Under the pieces are notes generated by a model that ran no database searches, was not told the origin of the DNA, and saw only the letters and a program-made list of their open reading frames with translations. A DNA stretch of 10,917 nucleotides from Citricoccus sp. WCRC_4 (lineage in GTDB: Bacteria; Actinomycetota; Actinomycetes; Actinomycetales; Micrococcaceae): NCBI GenBank assembly GCA_026645375.1, contig JAPFFX010000287.1, forward strand, positions 1-10,917, in the 5' to 3' direction. Position numbers and translations under genes: made by a program. Positions within the stretch are counted from its first letter, which is position 1. Every line of letters starts with the position of its first letter. Positions 1-6,826 of the stretch are shown piece by piece.

Positions 1-212
1 TTTCCTGCCGGATCACGGAACGATCACGAAGCAGGTCTGAAACCAGTGAAAGGCATCAGGACGATAACGTCAAATCCGCAGGGCTGTCCTCAGGCAATTC
101 CCATGCAATCCTCAGGAGCGCCGCTGGTGAGAGGTCCAGGACGCGGTGCGGCGTGACTCCCGGTCAGCCGGGGGGAGACGCGATGCTCTGCCGTGATGCC
201 GGGGGATGGAGG
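1..212. other. Intergenic segment, no supported gene
   Basis: No convincing coding region is seen. In + frame 2 a 12-codon open stretch ends in TGA at 38-40 and could be the tail of a gene lying to the left, but it is too short to judge. The 8-mer TCCTCAGG occurs twice, at 87-94 and 109-116, each flanked by GCAAT on its inner side. On the minus strand a TTGACG hexamer lies near 67-72, but no good -10 follows at normal spacing. No terminator with a T-run is visible downstream of the leftward ankyrin gene. Confidence 0.4.
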
Positions 213-713
213 TCAGTCGGCTGAGACCGGGCCGTGATCCTGCTCACAGGGCACGTCGTCGAGGAGGTGGCGCATGGCCTCCAGGCCGAACTGGTCCACC
301 GCCGCGCGAGCGCTGACGGGGCCGGCGTCGGGATCCGCCCCGGCGGCCAGCAGGGCGCGCACCGACTCCTCGTTCTGGACGAACACGGCGCAGGCCAGGG
401 CCGACTGGCCGCGCTGGTTGACCCGGTGGACGTCCGCCCCGCGGTCGAGCAGGGCGCGGACGAGCCGTGGATGGTTGTTGTAGGTGGCGAGGATCAGCAG
501 GGTGTCCCCGTTGTGGTTGGCCAGGTTCACTGGCACCCCCTGGTCCACGGCTGCGAGCAGTTGCGCGGACTCGCCGGCGCGGGCCAGGTCGAACAGGGAG
601 TTGAGGAACTCCAGTTGCTCGTCCGTGAGCTCGGGGGCCCCCTGTGGCGCCGCGGGGCCGTGCTCCGGGGCGGCGTGGTCCGGGTTCTGGGGTCCGGGGA
701 TGTCACTGCTCAT
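213..713 (-). CDS. Small ankyrin-repeat protein
   Basis: The protein has 166 residues if the ATG at 713-711 is the start; a TTG at 785 would add 24 residues but has no ribosome site and an unlikely sequence. After a Pro/Ala/Gly-rich, probably disordered N-terminus (about 1-30), roughly three ankyrin repeats follow. They lie at about 34-66 (degenerate), 67-99 (NGDTLLILA ... LVRALLDRGADVHRVN) and 100-131 (RGQSALACAV ... VRALLAAGADPDAG), with a partial capping repeat to about 152. There is no signal peptide or membrane segment, so it is likely cytosolic. Ankyrin repeats bind proteins; the partner cannot be told from sequence. The gene stands alone and diverges from argG. No Shine-Dalgarno precedes the ATG, but TACTGT ends 6 nt before it, as expected for a leaderless mRNA. 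Confidence 0.85.
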   Translation of the reverse strand: MSSDIPGPQNPDHAAPEHGPAAPQGAPELTDEQLEFLNSLFDLARAGESAQLLAAVDQGVPVNLANHNGDTLLILATYNNHPRLVRALLDRGADVHRVNQRGQSALACAVFVQNEESVRALLAAGADPDAGPVSARAAVDQFGLEAMRHLLDDVPCEQDHGPVSAD

Positions 714-725
714 GGGTCCACAGTA
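711..725 (-). promoter_or_regulatory. Candidate -10 box and leaderless start of the ankyrin gene
   Basis: Read on the minus strand, TACTGT (plus positions 725-720) is followed by GGACCC and then ATG at 713. That places the expected +1 on the A of the start codon. The upstream sequence lacks a purine-rich ribosome site. No clear -35 hexamer lies 17-18 bp upstream. Leaderless mRNAs are common in actinobacteria, so this is a reasonable but unproven reading. Confidence 0.4.
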
Positions 726-786
726 CGGTGAGTCACGTTGAGGTGCCGAGTCGCGGAGAGTGTCCGAGGCGCCGCCTGTGCGCAAT

Positions 787-804
787 GATGCATAAATATG
801 TAGA
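787..804 (+). promoter_or_regulatory. ARG box (ArgR operator) upstream of argG
   Basis: The core at 789-802, TGCATAAATATGTA, matches the E. coli-type ARG box (TGAAT-WWWW-ATTCA) at 11 of 14 positions and is AT-rich in an otherwise GC-rich region. ArgR is the arginine-responsive hexameric repressor, and its boxes often come in pairs. A second TGCAT at 809-813 lies 20 bp downstream, within another dyad. The site is 80-100 bp upstream of argG and overlaps the likely promoter, which fits repression by arginine. No argR gene is in the window. Confidence 0.6.
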
Positions 805-820
805 CTCTTGCATAGAGTCC
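801..820 (+). promoter_or_regulatory. Putative argG promoter with GACTCT/AGAGTC dyad
   Basis: Two hexamers of TAnnnT form lie here: TAGACT (801-806) and TAGAGT (813-818). Either could serve as a -10 box, though neither has a good -35 at 17-18 bp. They lie in a perfect inverted repeat, GACTCT (803-808), TGCAT, AGAGTC (814-819). With TAGAGT as -10, the ARG box at 787-804 would occupy the -35 region and the leader would be about 60 nt. Confidence 0.35.
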
Positions 821-884
821 ATCAGGGCCGCGTTCCGCTCGTGGACACCGGCCCGCCACTGCAGGAGACCTTGAGGAGTACGCA

Positions 885-2147
885 ATGACAGAACGCATCG
901 TCCTGGCCTATTCGGGCGGACTGGACACGTCCGTGGCCATCGGCTGGATCGCCGAGGCCACCGGTGCCGAGGTGATCGCCGTGGCCGTGGACGTGGGCCA
1001 GGGTGGGGAGGACCTCGAGACCGTGCGCCAGCGCGCCCTGGACTGCGGTGCGGTCGAGGCCTACGTGGCCGACGCCCGGGACGAGTTCGCCGAGCAGTAC
1101 TGCATGCCGACCCTCAAGGCCAACGGCCTCTACATGGACGCCTACCCGCTGGTGTCGGCCATCTCCCGTCCGGTGATCGTGCGCCACCTCGTGGCCGCCG
1201 CCCGCCAGTTCGGCGCCTCCACCGTGTCCCACGGGTGCACCGGCAAGGGCAACGACCAGGTCCGCTTCGAGGTGGGCATCCAGACCCTCGGGCCCGACCT
1301 GAAGTGCATCGCCCCCGTCCGTGACCTGGCGCTCACCCGGGACAAGGCCATCGAGTACGCCGAGCGCAACGAGCTGCCGATCGTCACCACCAAGAAGAAC
1401 CCGTTCTCCATCGACCAGAACGTCTGGGGCCGTGCCGTGGAGACCGGCTTCCTGGAGGACATCTGGAACGGGCCGACCAAGGACGTGTACGACTACACCG
1501 ACGACCCGGCGTTCCCGCCGGCGCCGGACGTGGTGACCGTGACCTTCGAGCAGGGCGTCCCGGTGGCCCTGGACGGCCGCTCGCTGTCCCCGTTGCAGAT
1601 CATCGAGGAGATGAACCGCCGGGCCGGCGCCCAGGGCGTCGGCCGGATCGACATCGTCGAGGACCGCCTCGTGGGCATCAAGTCCCGCGAGATCTACGAG
1701 GCCCCCGGTGCGATGGCACTGATGACCGCCCACCGCGAGCTGGAGAACGTGACCCTGGAGCGCGAGCAGGCCCGGTTCAAGAAGACCGTGGACCAGCGCT
1801 GGACCGAGCTGGTGTACGACGGCCAGTGGTTCTCCCCGCTGAAGAAGAACCTGGACGTCTTCGTGGACGAGACCCAGAAGTACGTCTCCGGGGACATCCG
1901 GATGGAGCTGCACGGCGGCCGCGCCACCGTCCAGGGCCGCCGCTCGGACACGGGCCTGTATGACTTCAGCCTCGCCACCTACGACGAGGGCGACGCCTTC
2001 GACCAGTCCTCTGCCCGGGGCTTCATCGACATCTTCGGCCTCTCCTCCAAGGTGGCGACCGAGCGCGACCAGCGGGTGGAGGGCGGTGGGTCCGTGGACT
2101 CGCTCGAGGACGTGGCGAAGCTGTCGAACGAGAGCACCGGGGCCTGA
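885..2147 (+). CDS. argG: Argininosuccinate synthase
   Basis: ArgG joins citrulline and aspartate using ATP to give argininosuccinate, AMP and PPi, the seventh step of arginine synthesis in the cytosol. The 420-residue protein opens with the adenine-nucleotide alpha-hydrolase P-loop AYSGGLDTS (8-16). It also has the substrate-binding GCTGKGNDQVRFE (117-129) and NPFSIDQNVWGR (172-183) blocks. Length is slightly above the roughly 400 residues usual for actinobacterial ArgG because of a Ser/Glu-rich tail. The ATG is preceded by GAGGAG at 873-878 with 6 nt spacing, which supports this start. argH follows after 3 bp, so the two are co-transcribed and probably translationally coupled. The ARG-box-like site upstream indicates control by ArgR. 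The adjacency of the two last-step genes makes the assignment very safe. Confidence 0.98.
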   Translation: MTERIVLAYSGGLDTSVAIGWIAEATGAEVIAVAVDVGQGGEDLETVRQRALDCGAVEAYVADARDEFAEQYCMPTLKANGLYMDAYPLVSAISRPVIVRHLVAAARQFGASTVSHGCTGKGNDQVRFEVGIQTLGPDLKCIAPVRDLALTRDKAIEYAERNELPIVTTKKNPFSIDQNVWGRAVETGFLEDIWNGPTKDVYDYTDDPAFPPAPDVVTVTFEQGVPVALDGRSLSPLQIIEEMNRRAGAQGVGRIDIVEDRLVGIKSREIYEAPGAMALMTAHRELENVTLEREQARFKKTVDQRWTELVYDGQWFSPLKKNLDVFVDETQKYVSGDIRMELHGGRATVQGRRSDTGLYDFSLATYDEGDAFDQSSARGFIDIFGLSSKVATERDQRVEGGGSVDSLEDVAKLSNESTGA

Positions 2148-2150
2148 GGC

Positions 2151-3617
2151 GTGGCGGACCGGGGCGCTGAGAACACGCCGGGGCCACAGCGCCACGGCAC
2201 CAATGAGGGCTCGTTGTGGGGCGGCCGCTTCGCCGGCGGCCCCGCAGACGCCCTGGCCGCGTTGAGCAAGTCGACGCACTTCGACTGGCGCCTGGCCCGG
2301 TACGACATCGCCGGGTCCCGGGCGCACGCCCGGGTGCTGCACACCGCGGGGCTGCTGGACGATGCCGAGCTCGAGGACATGCTGGCGGCGCTCGACCGGC
2401 TGGAGGCCGATGTCGTGTCCGGCGCCTACGTCGCGGCGGACTCCGATGAGGACGTGCACGGCTCGCTCGAGCGCGGGCTGATCGAGCGCGCCGGTCCGGA
2501 ACTGGGCGGCAAGCTGCGCGCGGGGCGCTCCCGCAACGACCAGATCGCCACCCTGGGCCGGATGTTCCTGCGCGACCACGCGCGGTTGATCGCGGCCCGC
2601 CTGCTGGACACCATCGACGCGCTCATCGCCCAGTCGGAGGCCCACCCCTACGCGCCCATGCCCGGACGGACCCATCTGCAGCACGCCCAGCCGGTGCTGC
2701 TCAGCCACCACCTGCTCGCCCACGCGTGGGCGATGGCCCGGGACGTGCAGCGGCTGGTGGACTGGGACGGGCGTGCCGCGGTGTCGCCCTACGGGTCGGG
2801 CGCCCTGGCCGGGTCCTCGCTCGGGCTGGACCCGAACGCGGTGGCCGCGGAGCTCGGTTTCGGTTCCGCCGCCTGGAACTCGATCGACGGCACCGCAGCG
2901 CGGGACGTCTTCGCCGAGTTCGCCTGGGTGTGCGCCATGATCGGCGTGGACCTCTCCCGCATCAGCGAGGAGGTCATCTTCTGGGCCACCAAGGAGGCCG
3001 GATTCGTCACCCTGGACGACGCCTACTCCACCGGCTCCTCGATCATGCCGCAGAAGAAGAACCCGGACGTCGCCGAGCTTGCCCGGGGCAAGTCGGGGCG
3101 GCTGATCGGCGACCTCACCGGCCTGCTGGCCACCCTCAAGGGCCTGCCGCTGGCGTACAACCGGGACCTGCAGGAGGACAAGGAACCGGTGTTCGACGCC
3201 GCGGACACCCTGGAACTGCTGCTGCCGGCCGTCTCCGGGATGATCGCCACGCTCACGTTCCACACGGACCGGATGGCCCAGCTGGCCCCGCAGGGCTTCG
3301 CGCTGGCCACGGACGTCGCCGAGTGGCTCGTCCGCCAGGGCGTGCCGTTCCGTGACGCGCACGAGCTCTCCGGCGAGGCCGTGAAGGTCGCGGAGTCCCG
3401 TGGCGTGGAGCTCTGGGACCTCACGGACGAGGACTATGCGGCCATCTCACCGGTCCTGACCCCCGAGGTCCGTTCCGTCCTGTCCACCGAGGGCTCCCTG
3501 TCCTCCCGCAATGCCCAGGGTGGCACAGCCCCGGAGGCCGTCGCCGCCCAGCTGGCAGAGCTCGAGCGCCAGCTCGCGCCCCTGCGCGAGTTCGGGGCGT
3601 CCGGCCCGCTGGCGTGA
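2151..3617 (+). CDS. argH: Argininosuccinate lyase
   Basis: ArgH splits argininosuccinate into arginine and fumarate, the final step of the pathway, as a cytosolic homotetramer of the fumarase/aspartase superfamily. The 488-residue sequence carries AGRSRNDQ (124-131), THLQHAQP (174-181, with the catalytic-region histidine) and the superfamily signature GSSIMPQKKNPD (295-306) with the serine loop. The N-terminal SLWGGRF block (21-27) is typical of ArgH. The GTG at 2151 starts 3 bp after the argG stop with only a weak TGAGG just ahead, so translation probably depends on ribosomes finishing argG. About 20 residues precede the conserved WGGRF block, a somewhat long leader, but no better in-frame start is evident. 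The glycosylase gene begins 15 bp downstream. Confidence 0.98.
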   Translation: MADRGAENTPGPQRHGTNEGSLWGGRFAGGPADALAALSKSTHFDWRLARYDIAGSRAHARVLHTAGLLDDAELEDMLAALDRLEADVVSGAYVAADSDEDVHGSLERGLIERAGPELGGKLRAGRSRNDQIATLGRMFLRDHARLIAARLLDTIDALIAQSEAHPYAPMPGRTHLQHAQPVLLSHHLLAHAWAMARDVQRLVDWDGRAAVSPYGSGALAGSSLGLDPNAVAAELGFGSAAWNSIDGTAARDVFAEFAWVCAMIGVDLSRISEEVIFWATKEAGFVTLDDAYSTGSSIMPQKKNPDVAELARGKSGRLIGDLTGLLATLKGLPLAYNRDLQEDKEPVFDAADTLELLLPAVSGMIATLTFHTDRMAQLAPQGFALATDVAEWLVRQGVPFRDAHELSGEAVKVAESRGVELWDLTDEDYAAISPVLTPEVRSVLSTEGSLSSRNAQGGTAPEAVAAQLAELERQLAPLREFGASGPLA

Positions 3618-3632
3618 CGGGATCCCGGCACC

Positions 3633-4289
3633 GTGCCCGGTGACCTGACCGTGCTCGAGCGGGGTGGCCTGCGGGCCGCCCCGCTCCTGCTCGGCTCCAC
3701 GCTGACGGTCGCCCGGGGCGGGACGGTGGTCGGCGTGCGGCTGACGGAGGTCGAGGCCTACGAGGGACAGCGCGATCCCGGTTCGCATGCCTACCGCGGT
3801 CCCAGCCCCCGCAACGCCACGATGTTCGGCCCCGCCGGTCACGTCTACGTCTACTTCACCTACGGGATGCACTGGTGCATGAACATCGTCTGCGGGACGG
3901 AGGGAACCAGCTCCGCCGTCCTGCTGCGCGCCGGTGAGGTGACGGTGGGACTGGACGCCGCCGTCGCCCGGCGCGGCGCCCCGGCCGGGCCGAGGCTGGC
4001 CTCCGGTCCGGCGCGACTGGCCCAGGCCCTCGGCATCGGGGCCGGCGACGACGGCTCGGTCCTGCTGTCCGGGCCCGGACCGGAAGACCACGCGGAGCAG
4101 GCCCCGGACGGTATCTGGCTCTCCGGCATCCGCTCCCGACGCCGGCCAGGCACCCTGACCGGGCCCCGCACCGGTGTCTCCGGGCCCGGGGGAGGACCGG
4201 AGTTCCCCTGGCGCTTCTGGCTGCCGGACGAGCCCTCGGTCTCGCCCTACCGCCCGGCGGTCCGGCGTCGTCGCACCTCACGGACGTGA
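3633..4289 (+). CDS. mpg: 3-methyladenine DNA glycosylase, AAG/MPG family
   Basis: This base-excision repair enzyme flips out and removes alkylated or deaminated purines (3-methyladenine, 7-methylguanine, hypoxanthine). The 218-residue protein aligns by eye with human AAG. E41 in EVEAYEG corresponds to catalytic Glu125, Y43 to Tyr127, H52 to His136, Y74 to Tyr159 (the intercalating tyrosine is at a different position) and N84 in YGMHWCMN to Asn169. PSPRNATMFGPAGHVYVYF and GPRLASGPARLAQALGI are the other family blocks, and the C-terminal PWRFWLP ... SPYRP is intact. The GTG at 3633 has only a weak ribosome site and lies 15 bp after argH, so it probably belongs to the argGH transcript. In other actinobacteria, Mycobacterium tuberculosis among them, this gene directly precedes tyrS; here helD lies between. 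Confidence 0.93.
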   Translation: MPGDLTVLERGGLRAAPLLLGSTLTVARGGTVVGVRLTEVEAYEGQRDPGSHAYRGPSPRNATMFGPAGHVYVYFTYGMHWCMNIVCGTEGTSSAVLLRAGEVTVGLDAAVARRGAPAGPRLASGPARLAQALGIGAGDDGSVLLSGPGPEDHAEQAPDGIWLSGIRSRRRPGTLTGPRTGVSGPGGGPEFPWRFWLPDEPSVSPYRPAVRRRRTSRT

Positions 4290-4456
4290 TCGACGGGGTG
4301 GGCCTCGTCGCGGGGGGTGGCCATTAACGGCGTGTTCACCCCAACCGCTGTACCATGGATGGTCACTCGTTCCGTGGTGCCCCCGCGGTCTGCCGGACCC
4401 GTCCGGTCGTCAGGCTCCCCGGGGAGCACCGTCGATAGCCCGAAGGTGTGCAAGGC
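4290..4456 (+). promoter_or_regulatory. helD leader with three inverted repeats
   Basis: This gap holds three dyads in a row. They are ACCAT-GG-ATGGT (4352-4363), CCGGAC-CC-GTCCGG (4393-4406) and a perfect 14-bp palindrome GCTCCCCGGGGAGC (4414-4427) ending 29 nt before the helD ATG. A TACCAT at 4351-4356 could be a -10; TTAACG (4324-4329) lies 21 bp upstream, too far for a standard -35. No T-run follows any dyad, so none is a clear intrinsic terminator for the glycosylase gene. The dyads may be operators or an RNA leader fold. Confidence 0.45.
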
Positions 4457-6721
4457 ATGACTGATGTGGTCCCGGTCCACCAGACCGAACTGGAGCACGA
4501 GCGCCACTACGTCGCCCGGCTCTACGAGCGTCTGGACGAATTGCGTGCGGAGAAGGAGCGCCAGTTGGCGCGCGTGCGCAAGGAGGGACCCCAGGGTTCC
4601 GTGCAGAACGTCTCCGAACGCGACGCCTTCGCGACGCTCTACGAGGACCGCCTCGCGCAGTTGTACGCCGTGGACGACCGACTGGTGTTCGGCCGGCTGG
4701 ACCTGGACGGCGGGGACGAACGCTACATCGGGCGCATCGGGCTGACCGATGAGGACCAGCAACGCCTGATGGTGGACTGGCGGGCACCGGAGGCCGGGGC
4801 GTTCTACCAGGCCACCGCCCACCACCGGCTGGGGGTGCGCCGCCGTCGCCACCTGATGCTGCGCGGGCGCACCGTGGTGGACCTCGAGGACGACGTGCTG
4901 GACGCGACCCTGTTGGACGGCGAGACCGGCCACCACGGGGCCGGCGCCCTGCTGGCGGCAGTCTCGGCGCGGCGCACCGGGCAGATGGGGGACATCGTCG
5001 CCACCATCCAGTCCGAGCAGGACGCCGTCATCCGCTCGCCGATCAAGGGCGTGCTGGTGGTCCAGGGCGGCCCGGGCACCGGCAAGACCGCGGTGGCCCT
5101 GCATCGCGCCGCCTACCTGCTCTACACCCACCGGGAACGCCTGAAGTCCGCCGGGGTGCTGCTGGTCGGCCCGTCGCAGTCCTTCATGCGCTACATCGAC
5201 CGCGTGCTGCCCTCCCTGGGCGAGACCGGCGTGGTGATGTCCTCCCTCGGTCGGCTCATGCCCGGCATCAAGGCCGTTCCGGAGACCGACCGCCGGGTGG
5301 CCCGCATCAAGGGCCGGCTGTTCATGGCCGACGTGGTGGCCAACGCAGTGGCGAACCGCCAGCGGCTCCCCGCCGGTCCGCGCAAGGTGGATGTCGGCGG
5401 CACCATCCTGACCATCCGTCCCAAGCAGGTCAGGCGCGCCCGGGACCGTGCCCGAGCCACCGGCAAGCCCCACAACGAGGCCCGGAGCACCTTCGTCAAG
5501 ATCATGGTCCGCGAACTTGCGGACCAGTTGAAGGACAAGCTGGAGAAGTCCTCCGGCGCCGGCAACAACATCGATCGGTCCTACCTGGCGGAGGACGTCC
5601 GGACCTCCCGTGACGTGAGGATCGCGCTCAACCTGTGCTGGATGCCGCTGACCCCGGAGAAACTGCTCTCGGACCTGTTCTCCAAGCCGGAGCACCTGGA
5701 CATGGCGGCGCCGTTCCTCAAGCCCAAGCACCGCCGTCGCCTGCTGCGCGCGGCGGACGCACCCTGGACCGAGGCGGACGTCCCCCTGCTGGACGAGGTC
5801 GCGGAACTGCTCGGGGAGCTCGACGCCAGCGCGGGCCGCGGCAAGGCGGGACTCGAGGTTGAGCGCAAGCGGAACCTGGCGAACGCCGAGGCGTCCCTGA
5901 AGAACGTCAACGCCATGCTGGAGGACCTCGGCGTGGACGGCGTGGTGACCGCCGAGGCCCTGGCCGACGTCAACGAGGCGGGCGACCGGTACGTCTCCGC
6001 GTCCGAGCGGGCCTCCACCGATCGCACCTGGACCTACGGGCACGTCGTGGTGGATGAGGCCCAGGAGCTCTCACCCATGCAGTGGCGTCTGCTGATGCGG
6101 CGCTGCCCCATGAAGTCGTTCACGATCGTCGGTGACATCGCCCAGGCGTCCTCAGCGGCCGGTGTCACCTCCTGGGCAGAGGCCCTGGAGCCGTTCGTGC
6201 AGGACCGCTGGCGACTGGAGGAACTGACGGTCAACTACCGCACCCCGGCCCGGATCACCCGGCTGGCCGCCCGGGTGGCCCAGGAGGCCGGGCTGCCGGT
6301 CTCCTCGCCGCAGGCCGTGCGCGAGGGCGACTGGCAGCCCACGGTGCAACAGGTGCCCGAGGCACAGGCGGTCGGCGCGCTGATGGCCGGGGTGGCCGAG
6401 GACCTCGAGAGGATCGACGGCGGACTGCTCGCCGTGATCGCCCCGGCGTCCCTCGAGCGGCGCATCGCGGGACTGCTGGCCGAACGCTATGGTGACCGGG
6501 TCGGATCCGGTGGCGGTGGCCTGGGCCAGGACATCGTCTCCACCACCCCGGGTGAGGCCAAGGGGCTGGAGTTCGACGCGGTCGTGCTGGTGGAACCGGC
6601 ACAGATCGTCGCCGAGACCGGTGGCGTCGTCGGGGACCTGTACGTCGCCATGACCCGGTCCACCCAGACCCTGCGCGTCCTCGCCACCGGCGAGTTGCCG
6701 GCGGGTCTGGACGAGGCCTGA
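4457..6721 (+). CDS. helD: HelD-family RNA polymerase recycling ATPase
   Basis: HelD proteins are UvrD/Rep-like (superfamily 1) ATPases that bind RNA polymerase, reach into its secondary and primary channels and release it from DNA. Some actinobacterial relatives (HelR) confer rifamycin tolerance. The 754-residue protein begins with a charged helical hairpin (about 8-75) that fits the secondary-channel arm. It then shows Walker A GGPGTGKT (204-211), Walker B/motif II VVVDEAQE (530-537), motif III VGDIAQ (558-563), motif IV NYRTP (593-597), motif V GEAKGLEFD (699-707) and motif VI YVAMTRSTQ (729-737). The roughly 300-residue stretch between the first ATPase block and motif II is lineage-specific and likely includes the primary-channel loop. 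ATG 4457 is chosen because GAAGG (4442-4446) sits 10 nt upstream; a GTG at 4448 would crowd that site. True UvrD is longer and lacks the N-terminal hairpin. Confidence 0.92.
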   Translation: MTDVVPVHQTELEHERHYVARLYERLDELRAEKERQLARVRKEGPQGSVQNVSERDAFATLYEDRLAQLYAVDDRLVFGRLDLDGGDERYIGRIGLTDEDQQRLMVDWRAPEAGAFYQATAHHRLGVRRRRHLMLRGRTVVDLEDDVLDATLLDGETGHHGAGALLAAVSARRTGQMGDIVATIQSEQDAVIRSPIKGVLVVQGGPGTGKTAVALHRAAYLLYTHRERLKSAGVLLVGPSQSFMRYIDRVLPSLGETGVVMSSLGRLMPGIKAVPETDRRVARIKGRLFMADVVANAVANRQRLPAGPRKVDVGGTILTIRPKQVRRARDRARATGKPHNEARSTFVKIMVRELADQLKDKLEKSSGAGNNIDRSYLAEDVRTSRDVRIALNLCWMPLTPEKLLSDLFSKPEHLDMAAPFLKPKHRRRLLRAADAPWTEADVPLLDEVAELLGELDASAGRGKAGLEVERKRNLANAEASLKNVNAMLEDLGVDGVVTAEALADVNEAGDRYVSASERASTDRTWTYGHVVVDEAQELSPMQWRLLMRRCPMKSFTIVGDIAQASSAAGVTSWAEALEPFVQDRWRLEELTVNYRTPARITRLAARVAQEAGLPVSSPQAVREGDWQPTVQQVPEAQAVGALMAGVAEDLERIDGGLLAVIAPASLERRIAGLLAERYGDRVGSGGGGLGQDIVSTTPGEAKGLEFDAVVLVEPAQIVAETGGVVGDLYVAMTRSTQTLRVLATGELPAGLDEA

Positions 6722-6826
6722 CCGGATCACCTCACCCGCCGCCGACCTCCACCCCACCCCGGGATCGTCCCCAAGACCGTTCCACCCCCAGTTCCGAAAC
6801 GACGCACGCACCGAGAGGCAGCATCC
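6722..6826 (+). promoter_or_regulatory. C-rich, G-poor spacer before tyrS
   Basis: Positions 6722-6790 contain 39 C and 11 G in 69 bases and no stable hairpin that I can see. This is the composition expected of a Rho-utilisation (rut) region and could terminate helD transcripts. No T-box stem or consensus -35/-10 pair is recognisable. GAGAGG at 6813-6818 is the tyrS ribosome site, 8 nt before the GTG. Confidence 0.35.

Noticed and set aside
714..785. Upstream TTG start extending the ankyrin protein by 24 residues
   Set aside because: There is no ribosome site before the TTG, the added residues look like non-coding translation, and the ATG at 713 has a well-placed -10.
822..3362. 846-codon open frame on the minus strand opposite argG and argH
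   Set aside because: It is a by-product of GC-rich codon use opposite two certain genes. The translation is low-complexity (Gly/Val/Arg/His-rich) and matches no family.
4448..4456. GTG start adding three residues to HelD
   Set aside because: The GAAGG ribosome site would be only 1 nt away, while it sits 10 nt from the ATG at 4457.
4290..4456. Rifamycin-associated element ahead of helD
   Set aside because: I could not find a match to the element as I remember its consensus; the dyads present are of other sequence. A motif scan would settle it.
4247..6043. 598-codon open frame on the minus strand opposite helD
   Set aside because: Same cause: it mirrors the helD reading frame, has biased composition and no recognisable domain.
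6722..6826. T-box riboswitch ahead of tyrS
   Set aside because: No stem I specifier loop or T-box TGGNACC sequence is present, and the gap is too short and unstructured.
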